Assembly (NCBI RefSeq): GCF_017562075.2
Contig: NC_054084.1
Location: 11,146,745-11,210,744 of the forward strand
Direction: 5' to 3'
Length of the DNA: 64,000 bases
Origin: Anopheles merus
Taxonomy: Eukaryota; Arthropoda; Insecta; Diptera; Culicidae
The position numbers were made by a program, and so were the translations under genes. The notes beneath the pieces are model-generated. The model saw only the letters and a program-made list of their open reading frames with translations, searched no databases and was not told the DNA's origin. Of the stretch, positions 51,916-63,000 are shown piece after piece (the first letter of the stretch is position 1; every line of letters starts with the position of its first letter).

Positions 51916-53757
51916 TCATCTTTGTTCCTTTGGCTCTAGCAATATCCGTCTAAGTTCCTCCTCCAACGCTTCTGCCGTCTCGTGCCTGCAGATATTAACC
52001 TACAGAAAAAAATATAAAAATTATTAGTTTTTTTATTTAGACTTCAAAGTCTAGTCCAAACTCACTATTCCTCCGGCGATGCCCTTATCTTCTAGTATTC
52101 GTGCTTTCAGCTTCATGAGCCCCACGGGCGATTCCCGATCGCTCAGACAGTGCCGCTCATCAAGAACGTCCACATTTTTCATCTCGCCACCAGCCAACTT
52201 TACCAGAATCCCCGCTATGTTTAAATGCTTCACTGGTGCATTGAAATGTATCGCCACGATCGGAATTTGTTTCGTTTCCTTTAACCGGTGCAAACATTCG
52301 GCCACTTTCTTCAGCCCAGGCCGTACCAGAAACTCGGGCGCCGCACGATCCAGCGCAAATGCATCGGCCGAAGGCTTGCGTACCGACTTAATCATGTCCC
52401 ACGCATCGGGCAAATCGATTTCCGCACAGGTAAGCAGCAAATCCTTGCGTGATTCCAGCTTGGCACGCTCTTTCCGAAGGTTCTGCACCAGCGCTTTATC
52501 TTTGAACAGCAACCGAAAGAGGGCGATCGATTTGCGGTCACAAATCCACAGCGAAAGAATCGTATCGACAAGCAAATCGGAGCTGTACCGATACTCGCCG
52601 GCTTCCACCTTGAGCCGTATTGCCTTTTCGAGTAGGTTCATTTTCACTTCGGGGTATGATTCGATCGGCACACCGAGTGTGGCACAGCTCCACAGAAACG
52701 TTGCGATATCCTTGGGCCGGCAGGATTGTGACTGTGTTTCGAATCCGTTCTTCTTCACCTCCGCATCGAATCGGCTCCAGCATCCTTCCACGAACAGGCC
52801 CGCCAGAGTGTCGTCCTTTATCCGATTGTCCGCTATGTAGGCGAACAAATGCGCAAGGCCACGGAAATCTAGCTCCTTGCTGTCGATGTTGGACTCCGTG
52901 AATGAGTGCACCTTCTCCACTATCTCCCCGGAGGCGAGCCGATTCATACGGGCACATTTTATCAGCGTCACCAGCAGTGCCGAATCGTCTTCATTCCCGA
53001 ATTCAACAATCTCCTTCACTAGCCGGCTCTTAAACGCATCCGATTCGTCCACCATTCGAAGACTCGTTTTGTACGTTGCATTCGCCAGTATGACGAAATC
53101 CATCCGGCTCATGTCCGGTGTGAGGTAGCGGGGCAGATGTTGCTGCAGAAATTCTTTCATCAGCATCGCCCCCGTTTTGTTGCGCTTCCACATGCCGAGG
53201 AAGAAAACGATCGACAGAAAGTCTCGCTCGTTTTCCGCACCGTCGAACAGCTCGATCAGCTTCGGCAGGGCCGCCTGGTACGACTTTAGCTGGGCGATTT
53301 TGTTCGGCAGCAGGTACATGAAGCAGTGCAACATTTCCAACAGTTCACCCGTCGTTGCCCTCGGGACCCGGCGCACACACTCCTCGTCCAGTGCGTTCAC
53401 GACTTCCGTGTACGATCGTACATCCGTTTTGCTGCGGAAATCGGTCGTAAAGGCGATCAGCTTGGCCAGGTCGACGGTTGCCAGATCGCGTATCTGCTGC
53501 CCGTAGGTGCCCACATCCGGTAGCGGGTAGAAATTGGACACCTTTAAGCTGCACTTGGTTGTGTCGGTAAAATCACGCTTCGTGTGGGACACGTGCCGGG
53601 AGAAGCGATGCATCAGTGTACCATTTTCACCGTCCGATGTTTCGTAGTGGAACTCCCGCGGGGAAAATGTACTGTACCGAAGGAGGAAACTGGCTGGTTG
53701 GGGCCATTTCGGTGCTATCGATGCTGCTGTACTGCATATTCGTATTAATCGCAACAT
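51916..53757 (-). CDS. FAST kinase/RAP-domain family protein, mitochondrial
   Basis: Exon 1 (53757-52066) and exon 2 (51999-51916), separated by a 66-nt intron, give about 591 residues. The N-terminus MLRLIRICSTAASIAPKWP is Arg/Ser-rich and lacks acidic residues, like a mitochondrial import signal. The middle is a long array of helical repeats typical of FASTK proteins (for example LIKCARMNRL, FLWSCATLG and TILSLWICDRK). The C-terminus, IPIVAIHF..LMKLKARILEDKGI followed by exon 2 VNICRHETAEALEEELRRIL, fits a divergent RAP domain split by the intron; without exon 2 it would end GIVSLD. Family members bind and process mitochondrial RNAs. An in-frame ATG at 53841 would add 28 residues (KRKKGC...), but these would bury the import signal, so 53757 is preferred. 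The exact orthologue is not resolved. Confidence 0.85.
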
Positions 53758-53856
53758 TACACAACTCGAGTCTTTTCTTGCACTGTTGCACCCTTTTTTC
53801 CTTTTTTGCGAAACAAACGGTTCGGCGGTAAACAAAAGCATGCGACTGTGGGTGAG

Positions 53857-53864
53857 CTGTCAAA
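53857..53864 (-). promoter_or_regulatory. CTGTCAAA motif at the FASTK-family gene promoter
   Basis: CTGTCAAA (plus-strand orientation) lies about 100 bp upstream of the preferred start of the minus-strand gene and just 16 bp beyond the alternative ATG at 53841. This close spacing is a reason to doubt that the upstream ATG is in the mRNA. Confidence 0.4.
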
Positions 53865-56368
53865 TCGTCGCGCCCAGGTGGCAAATGGCTACAATTGGTT
53901 TTGAATTTTGAACAAGTGCACAGTGGGATTGGGTATTTTGTAAAGGTATTTATTCAAAACAACCGTTTGGTTATGGAGTTTCAGAATTACAGAAAATAGC
54001 TTATGAATTACATAAATTATGCATTTCATTACAAAACAACAGGTTGTGATATGTTACAGAAACTTAGCAGAAAAAAAAACAACAGCAGTACATTTAATTG
54101 CACATCAGTTGATACATTTATTTGCGGATCACAAAAATATAATGTTGACGCATATGTTTATCCTTCCTCTTTTTTCACGTCACACAATCGTGTGTTGAAG
54201 CATACCTGTGTATTCCCACACAATTTTCCATTCTCTGTGTGTGTGTCTACTACCTTTTGTATTATATGCGAAAAAATGCAATCTGTGTCACTAATTGTAT
54301 AATTCTTGCACCCGTATCTCCGTGTCCACGGGGGCCTCGGTAAAAAAAACTGAATGTATTACACATTTTCCCCTCACTCTATTGCGTACGACCATGGAAA
54401 TAGTTCTGCCAGTATAGTTAATTGTTAGTCTGTATGTATGTATGTATGTCGTTAAAAAAGCTACACTCATGGGATTCGAACTGATTGGCTCAGTAAAGTT
54501 GTGATGGTGAACTATGTACAGCCGTACGAAAGTGATCTCGCGATGGACACTGTCTAGCATTTTGTTCCTATATATTGCTCATCTACACTTTATACTACTA
54601 CTGCTACTACTATTGCCCCATTCCTTGTGCAAATGATCTACTAAGTGCAGCGGGGATGATACTTAGGAATCGGTTTAATCTAGATCGATGCACAAAAATG
54701 TTTGAAACACAAAAAGCCGCACAATGGCTTACATCTTTTAAATTATTTTAACCTGACGAGCTGCTGCTTAATACGATACGAGTTACAGAAACGATTTTTT
54801 TGTAATACTATATGCACTGTACACACACAAACACATGGGCAAAACACAACCTCTGTAACGTTCTCCGAAATGGAAACTGCTCTTAAGGTCTTATTAAGAA
54901 TGATTTGCTGCAACGAACGCAACCGAACCGAAGGAGTAGAAAGTAATCAACAATTTAGAAGGTGCTATAAGCTCGGTTAAATCGATCCCTCGTGCAAACC
55001 TCGAAGTGTGGACAACTGTGCGAGGATATTGCGATTTTGTTCTTCTTTTGATTTGTTTGCTAAATTATACATACTTTTAAGAGGGGATAGTTTTTTTTGT
55101 GTGCTTGTTTTGGGGGCAGTGATGTGTGAAGCATGATCTCGATGTGGATGTACGCATATCTTCTAAGAATGATCGCCCGACCGGACCCAACACCTGGGCA
55201 AAATGCATCTACAGCATATATTTGTTCGTGATTGTTTGTTGTTCAATACGAGGTCAAGAGTTGCCATTGTATAGGAAACCACCATTGGTTGGTCATTTGT
55301 GTGCTTTTTACTACCATATTAAACGCACCAAAAACGGGTAATACGTCATTAATCGAAACTAACATCTTTCTAGCTAAATTAAAAAATTGCTCCTCAAAAC
55401 TAACCTAGAGCGTTGTGTGTGTCTAACCAAACGAATAACCGGAAACTATACACACAAGAACCAAATCTATCACAAAACTAGAAAGGTGCTAGTTGAACTC
55501 GTTCAACGTTACCGAATAATATCAGCGCATTGAGACTTAAACTACTGTGAAAATTATTTAGATACGTAGAGTTTAGATACCTTTACCTCACTTTGGTACA
55601 CAAATTTACATCAATTCCTGAACAATTTTGCTGCTCACTGTACGCTCCCCCATTTCGCACCTAATTCGGGTAGGTGTCTGTACTGTTTTTAGCTTGTTAT
55701 CAATTTCCGACAGGTTTTGTCAAGGAGGGTGGTGGGTTGAGAGTTATCGCTTTGTATAGCTATTGCATTAGCTATTGCTTAGTTTACCTTTCCCTGTTGG
55801 TGGCATAGGACCACATTCTTACAGAATGCCTTACAATTGTCTCCTGTCCGGATTAATGCAAGAAAGAAAGAAAAAAAACGTCTTAGGAACAAGAAAACAT
55901 AAAGAAACGAATAAATTAACAGAAAGCATTTCCTTCCTGGGCGTAAAAGCGGTTTCGCTCGTCGTTCTATAGAAGAACCCTTTCGAGAATATGCATGTAC
56001 AACGCTCTCTCTCTTTCTCTCTCTCTCTCCCCCTGTGTTTGTGTTTTCCGAGTCTTTGGTCACGCGAAGGAATTTGCGGCCTGGGAAAATTGGCAGCGAC
56101 TCACCGTCATAAACAAGCGCTCACCAACACACACACACATACCGTGGTGCCTTGATAATAGGTAATGGAAAACTAATTAGCCCAAGGTGCGATCACAAAT
56201 GCACGATAATGCAAATGAGGCACACCAAATGGGTCAAACGTGTGTCTGTCTGGCGCTCCGGCCCGCCCCCTCCACATCGATTGGAATTTGTTTCCCAGGC
56301 ATACCTTTTTTGCCGTCGGGTTTTGTTCTCTCCCCTCCCTGATCATCGTGACCGTTTAGGGAGCGGTT
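53865..56368. other. Probable long 3' untranslated region of the DHHC gene plus spacer
   Basis: About 2.5 kb with no supported exon, between the FASTK-family promoter and the DHHC stop codon. Minus-strand AATAAA signals occur at plus 54117-54122 and 53949-53954, so the DHHC mRNA may carry a 3' untranslated region of over 2 kb. A Pumilio-type UGUACAUA would be present on the minus strand near 54513-54520. A TATG tetranucleotide run lies near 54433, and CT-rich repeats at about 56006-56030. Confidence 0.4.
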
Positions 56369-57282
56369 TTAAACGTCGTGGCTCAGCAGCGGCACATCGT
56401 GATGCTTCCGGTTGAGGCTGGTGCAGGGCAGCATCCACAGCATCGGATGCCCCCGGCCACAGACCTCCGCCAGCAGCGCCATCTTCGGCCGGTGGATCCG
56501 GTACGGGCCCTTCTGCTGTACCGCCTCGACCGCCGTCTCGTCGTACAGGATCGCGTGCATCTGGTCGACCATGATCGCCACCACGAACAGCCCGAACAGG
56601 ACCGACTCGAGCAGCAGCAGCACGCTGTGCATCATGCGCGTCTGCGCCTGGGACACATCCGCGTGGCAATCCTCGCACGGGTACATCCACGAAATCACGA
56701 TCAGCACGATCGAGTAGACGGCCAGCGCGCACACGTACATCAGGAACTGCAGGAAGTACTTCTGGTTCCGCTCGCCGACACAGTTGTTAATCCACGGACA
56801 GTGGTGGTCCATCCGGCGGATGCACCGCTTGCAGATGCGGCAGTGGTGCGCACGGGGCGGCCGGTACGTCTCGCACCGCGTGCACATCGTCCACTCTTCC
56901 CGCTCGTGGCCGTAGTTCTTCTCCGAGTGGAGGTCGGAAAAGTCGATCCGGATTTGGGGCAGCGGCACGGTGCCCGGATCGAGCAGGACCGCTTTCAGGT
57001 GGGCCATCGCCAGCAGGAACACGATCGTGTTGAACGCCACCACATGGAACGGTGCCCAAAGGCTGACGAGTGGAAAGGGATAGGAATGATTAGATTAAAA
57101 GCGCAGAAACAAAGGTGCATACGTTTTGATAACGCTTATCATCGCGTTACCCCCTCCTCTCCTTACCTGTTGGGCATCGTTTGCAGAATTATCCAGTGCG
57201 TTACCACATAGTCCGCGTGCAGGACGGTCATGTAGGTGATCAGCACGCACACAATACCGCAGGGATCCTTCACGAAAGCCAT
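56369..57282 (-). CDS. Dnz1: DHHC palmitoyltransferase, Dnz1/ZDHHC3-7-like
   Basis: Exons 57282-57167 and 57062-56369 (intron 104 nt) give 269 residues. MAFVKDPCGIVCVLITY opens TM1. TM2 is VVAFNTIVFLLAM, followed by the conserved DPG (67-69). The cysteine-rich domain runs from CTRCETYRPPRAHHCRICK to NNCVGERNQKYF, with catalytic DHHC at 124-127 and all zinc ligands intact. TM3 and TM4 follow, then DQMHAILYDETAVE in the cytosolic tail, and the protein ends SHDV. These enzymes S-acylate cytosolic cysteines of membrane proteins, usually at the Golgi. The layout, about 270 residues with two helices on each side of the DHHC domain, is that of fly Dnz1. The start at 57282 follows VIIE in a longer open frame, but the family begins near RDPCGI, so the short start is chosen. 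A large open frame on the opposite strand (56378-57211) is its shadow. Confidence 0.93.
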
Positions 57283-58066
57283 CTCGATGATGACACGGTG
57301 CGGTTGCGATTGGGAGCGCCTGCAAGCGCCGATTGCGGACCGAAATTGCGTACCACCGTGGTGCCGTTGAGTAATTGATAAACGAACCACAAGTCGGGGG
57401 GCCGCCGCTGGTTTATCTCTGGGTCGCTTGTAGCTGGCGGTCTTCCACCACTTCTCTTCAACCCCTCCACGACCACAAAACAGCGCGCACGTACACAACA
57501 AGCCTTCACACTTTCACAACACACGACGAAACACACAGTAACCACGGACTTGACTTCCTACTCCGCTCGGTGGAGGGGGCCCTCTTGCAGTAGCTCTTCC
57601 ACCGCCCGCATTTACCTTTTCACAGACACAAAAAACACACACACAACACACTACGACCCTACGATCCTACGACGACGATGACGGAAATACACTGTAGCTG
57701 CTCCTCGTCCGCAGACCAATCTTCCTTTTGGACCATCGCATTCGAATTCACAGCGCCCGGTTTCACAATTCCATCGACAGTGGAAATCGGCGATTAATCT
57801 AACCTTTTTTCCTTCCCTTCCGGGGACCAACTTTTTGACAGCAAACAGCCCTCCCACAAAGCCGACACACGAAACTACGGAGGCCCGTCGTCCGTGTACC
57901 GCGCAAGAGCAATTCAAATCTTGTGTTCCACAATACACCGAACGGGAGAGGGTTTTGGCCAGTTTACGCGTATACGCATCAGCTGAACGTGTATGCGGTG
58001 GTGTGTGCGAGAAAGAGAATACGAGATGGTGTGCACAAAGGAGACAACTACACTCACCGAGGTGAA
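57283..58066. promoter_or_regulatory. 5' leader/promoter region of the DHHC gene
   Basis: The first candidate promoter is near 57833-57842, where TTTTTGACAG appears on the plus strand. The second is near 58067, where CTGTCAA is followed (minus sense) by CCTCG|GTGAGT, a good donor at about 58060. A minus-strand acceptor-like GCTTGCAG near 57319 could receive it, giving a non-coding first exon. CA-rich and CACGAC runs lie near 57630-57680. No protein-coding support here apart from the DHHC frame itself. Confidence 0.4.
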
Positions 58067-58073
58067 CTGTCAA
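58067..58073 (-). promoter_or_regulatory. CTGTCAA motif at the distal DHHC-gene promoter
   Basis: CTGTCAA on the plus strand lies just upstream, in the sense of the minus-strand gene, of a GTGAGT donor near 58060. This layout resembles a very short non-coding first exon. A second occurrence of the motif, as TTTTTGACAG, is at 57833-57842. Confidence 0.35.
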
Positions 58074-58623
58074 GCGGACAATGTACACTGGTAAGTATTT
58101 CCAAACTTATTGGGATTTTTGAAATTTATTCCCAATGAGGCATTTTGGACCTAGCTTGAACAAAAACTCGACTACACATCTTGCTTTATCTTCTATACCG
58201 CACCTGCTTGCACTCATTCGCGAGCGTTGATATACACTCTCCCGATTTCTTGTTCTCGCAAATAATGTATGTGTGAATGTGTAGCGTTTTTCTCTGTGTT
58301 TCTTCTTCTCCCCCTCGATCGTAATTCCTTCTTCCATCGATTCGATGCGCGATTCATGATTCGAAGAAGGTTCGATTCGATACCTGTTTGAAAAACCAAA
58401 CACCACCGCCCAATACAGTCTGAACTTACTGGTTGAACTTCGATTCTCTGGCAACTATTGAAAATGTGCTTTTTAGTAGACACGTTTTTCCATACAAAAA
58501 ATTATGATTTTTTTCTCGGTATGCTGTTAGATTTTTGTGACATTTTGAAACGGGTTTCCGGAATGAAATGGAATGAAATTGAACAATCGAGCCAACTATC
58601 GAGCATTAAACTAAAAAGCATGC
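58074..58623. other. Intergenic block between the DHHC gene and the 58.6-kb element
   Basis: No supported exon. A cluster of ATTCGA-type words at 58337-58381 (CATCGATTCGATGCGC, GATTCGATACC) is the only conspicuous local pattern. Confidence 0.45.
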
Positions 58624-59214
58624 TACCCAAGCGCCACAGATTAAGCTTAAACGACTGGAAAATTGAATATCCATAGAAAAAAATGAAAGCTCCACAGCTT
58701 CATTGGTTTGATCAATAGATGGCGTATTACAACTCATCATTATATTGCTATCCTTTTCTTGCAATGTGTTTCGACAAGTTTCATCTTATCATGACCTATA
58801 TAGCCTTATAACTTTCTGAGCAAAAATCTATATGAATGGTCGTGTGGTTAGATACGTGGGTATCAACACCAACAATCATTACTCAAATCTCACTTGCTTC
58901 AGTGCTGGTGGTTTCCGTTGGAGTTTAGTATTTAAACAATCGTATCGCCGTTCTAGTTCTAGCGATGCATAACTTCAATGCGAAACCATACAACAGTACA
59001 GAGGAAATGAGAAAGCTCTCCTCCAAGCGATGAAGCTCAACTGGTTGGGGTATCCCACCAACAGAGAGCGCCACCAGCTTTTTTGCTATTTTTAGAATGA
59101 ATGAGTCGTTTGCCGTCTGCTAAACGAAGTCTTTCTATATTCCGTTTAGGTAGAGAACTTGAGTCGTTTAGAAGCCGTTTAGTGGTCGTTTAGTGGATTT
59201 GTGGCACTTGGGTA
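58624..59214. mobile_element. TA-flanked inverted-repeat element with nested insertion
   Basis: The left end TACCCAAGCGCCACAGAT (58624 on) and the right end, reverse complement TACCCAAGTGCCACAAAT (ending 59214), are imperfect inverted repeats, continuing to AAACGAC on both sides. TA at both borders would fit a Tc1/mariner-type target site. Near the right end TCGTTTAG recurs several times (59164-59193). The centre, about 58.68-59.08 kb, looks like a separate insertion, described as its own entry. No transposase is encoded. Confidence 0.6.
58835..59080 (+). mobile_element. Possible tRNA-derived SINE-like insertion
   Basis: GGTCGTGTGGTTAGATACGT (from 58838) resembles a tRNA D-arm/A-box start, followed by GGGTATCAACACCAACAATC. 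A clear B box (GGTTCGA) is missing, so it is not a functional tRNA. Its location inside a DNA-transposon remnant and its tRNA-like head suggest a short retroposon of the kind common in anophelines; the family name and exact ends are not known to me. Confidence 0.35.
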
Positions 59215-60027
59215 ACTAAAAAGCGTTCAATTATTGAATTCTGACAGTAATTTGTTTATTCTCTCTCACTTTACAGTGTACCACCGTCGCCGTGCGTATT
59301 ATGACAGCTCGCGGATAAATAAAAGAAAAGCACAACACCCAACACCGCGAAGAAGAGGAAAGAGCAGTAGCCTGTCATTTTGGTCGATTTGATTCATCAT
59401 CGCCTTTTGGGTAGAGGAAAAAGTTAAAATTCCCGGAGCACATCACAACATTTTCGGGCCGCGAAATTATGCACCCTTGCCGTGTAGTGTGTCGCCAAGA
59501 TTGAGCAAAGCGTTGTGCGAGTGCGAGAATATCGGAAGCGCGTTTGTGTGAAAGTAATTCTGTGCGAAACGGTAAATTACACTTTGCATCATTTCCGCAT
59601 ACAAAGGGAGCAGCAAAACGTCAATTTTGTGGAAACAAAAGAGGGCGAGAAAGTAACCAACACTGAAGCAGAAAAGCAAAAAAAACACAAATCCTTCCCT
59701 CAACATATCCCGCGCAGTGGGTCCTAGCCGAAGAAAGTGATCGGAGTGCGTGTGTGTGTGCGTATCGAAGGCGAAAGTGGAGCCCGTGCTGTGAAGGAGA
59801 CCAAACACTAAACGAGTTTGCTTTCTCCTCCCACTTCCCTCCTACAGTGTCTCTCTCGGTGCAGTGATAAGCGGGCGGCGCGAGAGCTGAACAATCTCCA
59901 CACCCGAACCTCCATTCGGGGTCTGTGCTTATTGGCCGTGGACGTCGTGGCACTGCAGGGAAGACAAGGAACAGCGAGAAACAGCGACAGCGATCCGCGG
60001 ACCAACAACATCCGCCACGCTACAAAC
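59215..60027 (+). promoter_or_regulatory. Stam promoter and 5' leader
   Basis: TGACAGC at 59302-59308 and TGACAG near 59242 are the complement of the CTGTCA motif seen at other promoters here. The leader to the ATG at 60028 is rich in GAAG/AACA words with no long open frame. A transcription start near 59.3 kb is inferred. Confidence 0.45.
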
Positions 60028-63000
60028 ATGAGTCTGTTCGGAACGACGTCCACACTCAACGCCGATATAGGTTGGTATGAGAGTTGCTCACGAAGGACAA
60101 CAACTTCGGCCCATGTGACACGGTGGCTGGGTTGCAAATCTTTAGCACCTTCACAGCCCATCGTTGCAATACAGAAGAGAAAACATTATCACTGTATCCC
60201 GCTGTGTGTACATGGCTGCCCCGCATTACGCATCAATATCGCGACGCATTCCTGCAATTGAGGTTTATTAATTAAATTAGGATGTGCAGGGAAAGGCGCG
60301 CGCGCTGCTGCCATTGCCCCGATTGCGGTGGCAAAACGACGGAAGAAATGGTTCCCGGGGTGAAAGCAGTGAACGGGGAAACCTGTACCACATCCAATCT
60401 CCCCGAGGAGGTCAGCCGCGCATTAGGTACAGCGTGACGTGACACCCTTGATAACACGGGTCCCGCCCGAACGGGCAGAAGCATACTTTGTTAATGACGC
60501 AGGAAAATCAATACGAAGTAGCAATATGAGAGGGAATGAACTTAAAATCTTGCAATCCATCGCCTGCCTAGAACCGTAACAATATGCTCCTCTGTCTTAT
60601 TTCTTCGGGGTACACACAGCTCCAGCGCAACTGGACAAAGCTCTGGCAAAGTTCAATTTACGCCCTTGTTCCCGTTTTCCGGTGCGCTCTTTGTACTGCA
60701 GCCTCAGTATTAACCAGACTGTTTGCTGTTTATTTACATCATCTTTCGCGCTTCCACGTAGCAGAAGAAGAGCTTAAAGATAAAGATTATGGTTTGAGAA
60801 GAGGTCAGAAAACGCACACTGCAAACTGCGATGACTAATGCGACCCGCGGCCGCCTGCCCCATCAGCCCCTTTCGCGTAGACGCTTATCTCGTCTACTCG
60901 TCGTTTTTCGCTTCGGGAAACCTTACAACTTCTAATCGAACGGTTTCGTTTCACTGTGCGTTTTTGTGCAGGATTTCGTACGACATTTTCAGAAGCTACA
61001 ATCACCATTGAAGTACTTTTGGTGCCAGTTTGAGCTCATTATTAAGCCAAATTTCAATTATGCTAGAAACTTGAATTTTGAAGATTTGTTTTGTTTTGGG
61101 AAACGATTGCTCACATCGAACAAGCTATTATTGCACAACGCACGCGGCTGTGATTAGGCTGTGATGAATCATTTGTACGGATTCGATGCGGAATTGCCGC
61201 CCGGTCGAATGATTCGCCCCGTTTGCGTGATGTTTCGGGTGCTGATCGTGGTGATAAATGATACGGACTTGGGACAAAAAAAAAACACGTTCTAGAGGTT
61301 GAAATATGACCGTGTGATGGGTTTTTTTATGCAACATCAACCGCAGATGTACAATTCTCAGTTACATTTACAACAACAAGACGATTGTACGCAATAAAAC
61401 AAGTTTTTGGTGAGATTTTATGGGCGTGCAATTGAAATTGAAGAAACGCTTAAATGACATGAAATAATTGTAGATTAATATAACATCTACCATTTTTACT
61501 TATTTGTTTTACTAATTTCGTTTGCTTTATGTTGTAGAGAAAACAACAAGCGAAAACAATACGACGGAAAATTGGGGCCTCATACTGGACATCTGCGACC
61601 GGGTAAACAATGGATCGGCCACACCGAAGGATTGCTTAAAATGCATCATCAAACGATTGAATTCGCCCAACCCGCACGTGGTTATGAAAGCAATAACGGT
61701 AGGATCAGGGGGTAATTTAGCGTTTACAAACATTATTCATCGTTTATTTATCACAACATTTCAGCTGCTCGATGCATGCGTTAACAACTGTGGTAAACAG
61801 TTCCATCTGGAAGTGGCCTCGCGGGAGTTTGAAACGGAGTTTAAGAAGCTGTTGCAGAAAAGTCAACCCAAAGTGACCACGGTAAGCAGAATGAATGCTG
61901 CATTTTGAAAGCCTTTTAATATATTGTCCGCGTCTTTCTATTCTGCAGAAGCTAAAACTTACCCTGAAACGTTGGGCCGAGGATGTGTTCAAGTCGGATC
62001 CGCAGCTCGACCTGATACCGTCGCTGTACAAGAAGCTGCGTGACGAGGGGCACGACTTTAACGACCCGTCCGCCACACCAAAGCGCGAAACGACGCTCAG
62101 CAAAGACCCGAACGTCGTGTCTAGTCAGCAGGAGGAGGACGACATTGCGAAAGCGATCGAACTGTCGCTGAAGGAAGTCAAAAACACGCAATCTCCGAAG
62201 ATGATGTCATCGTCCGGAACGGTATGCAGTGAGGGAAACCATTGTTAGGGTTAGGGTTTGAAGCAATAGTAATAATGTGTTGGTGTCTTTTCCACAGAGC
62301 GCTTCATCTCTATATCCTTCCACTTTGTTATCTACTGCGCCAGCGGCAGAACCCAGGAAGGTAGGTCATATAATATTTAAGGGTTTTTTGCTTTAACAAA
62401 CCAAACAAGCTGTGGGACACTTTATTGACTCTTTCTTAAGGGAAATGAAATTAATGTAATGGAAATTGGACTCTCCAGCACTTACGTTGGACAAATCCTT
62501 TCTTATTGGATTCCAAGGAGGCTGTCCAATAAAGGTGCCATAGAGTCCAATTTCCATCATATGAAGTCCACTTCCCATAAGAAAGAGTCAAGGAAGTGTC
62601 CCACAACTATGAGAACCCCTGGAAAACCCTATAACATGTTTTTTTCATTTCCATTTCATGCAGGTTCGAGCGCTGTACGATTTTGAGGCAGCCGAAGACA
62701 ACGAGCTGACGTTCCAGGCCGGCGAAATCATCATGGTGCTGGACGATTCCGATCCAAACTGGTGGAAGGGTCAGAACCAGCGCGGGGAGGGCCTTTTCCC
62801 ATCCAACTTTGTCACCGCCGACCTGTCCGTCGAGCCGGAATCGCTGGCGGCGTCCGGCAAGGGCGCGAAAAAGAGTGTCCAGTTTTCGGACGAGCAAAAG
62901 CAGGACGGTGCCAAGGACGGGCAGCAGAAGCATCTGCTGCAGCCGGCGACGGTGGAAATCAACGAGGAAAAGATTGACCGGCTGCTGCATCTGATACACG

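Noticed and set aside
53758..53841. Upstream in-frame ATG adding 28 residues to the FASTK-like protein
   Set aside because: It would place a basic, non-targeting stretch before the mitochondrial signal and lies almost on the promoter motif; kept only as an alternative start.
54465..54490. GATTCGAACTG, another T-arm-like word
   Set aside because: No cloverleaf on either strand.
56378..57211. 277-codon plus-strand open frame, rich in Arg/His/Val
   Set aside because: It is exactly antisense to the DHHC exons; composition follows from the reverse of GC-rich codons. No domain.
62244..62258. Telomere-like GTTAGGGTTAGGG in Stam intron 4
   Set aside because: Only two units; dipterans do not use TTAGGG telomeres; chance.
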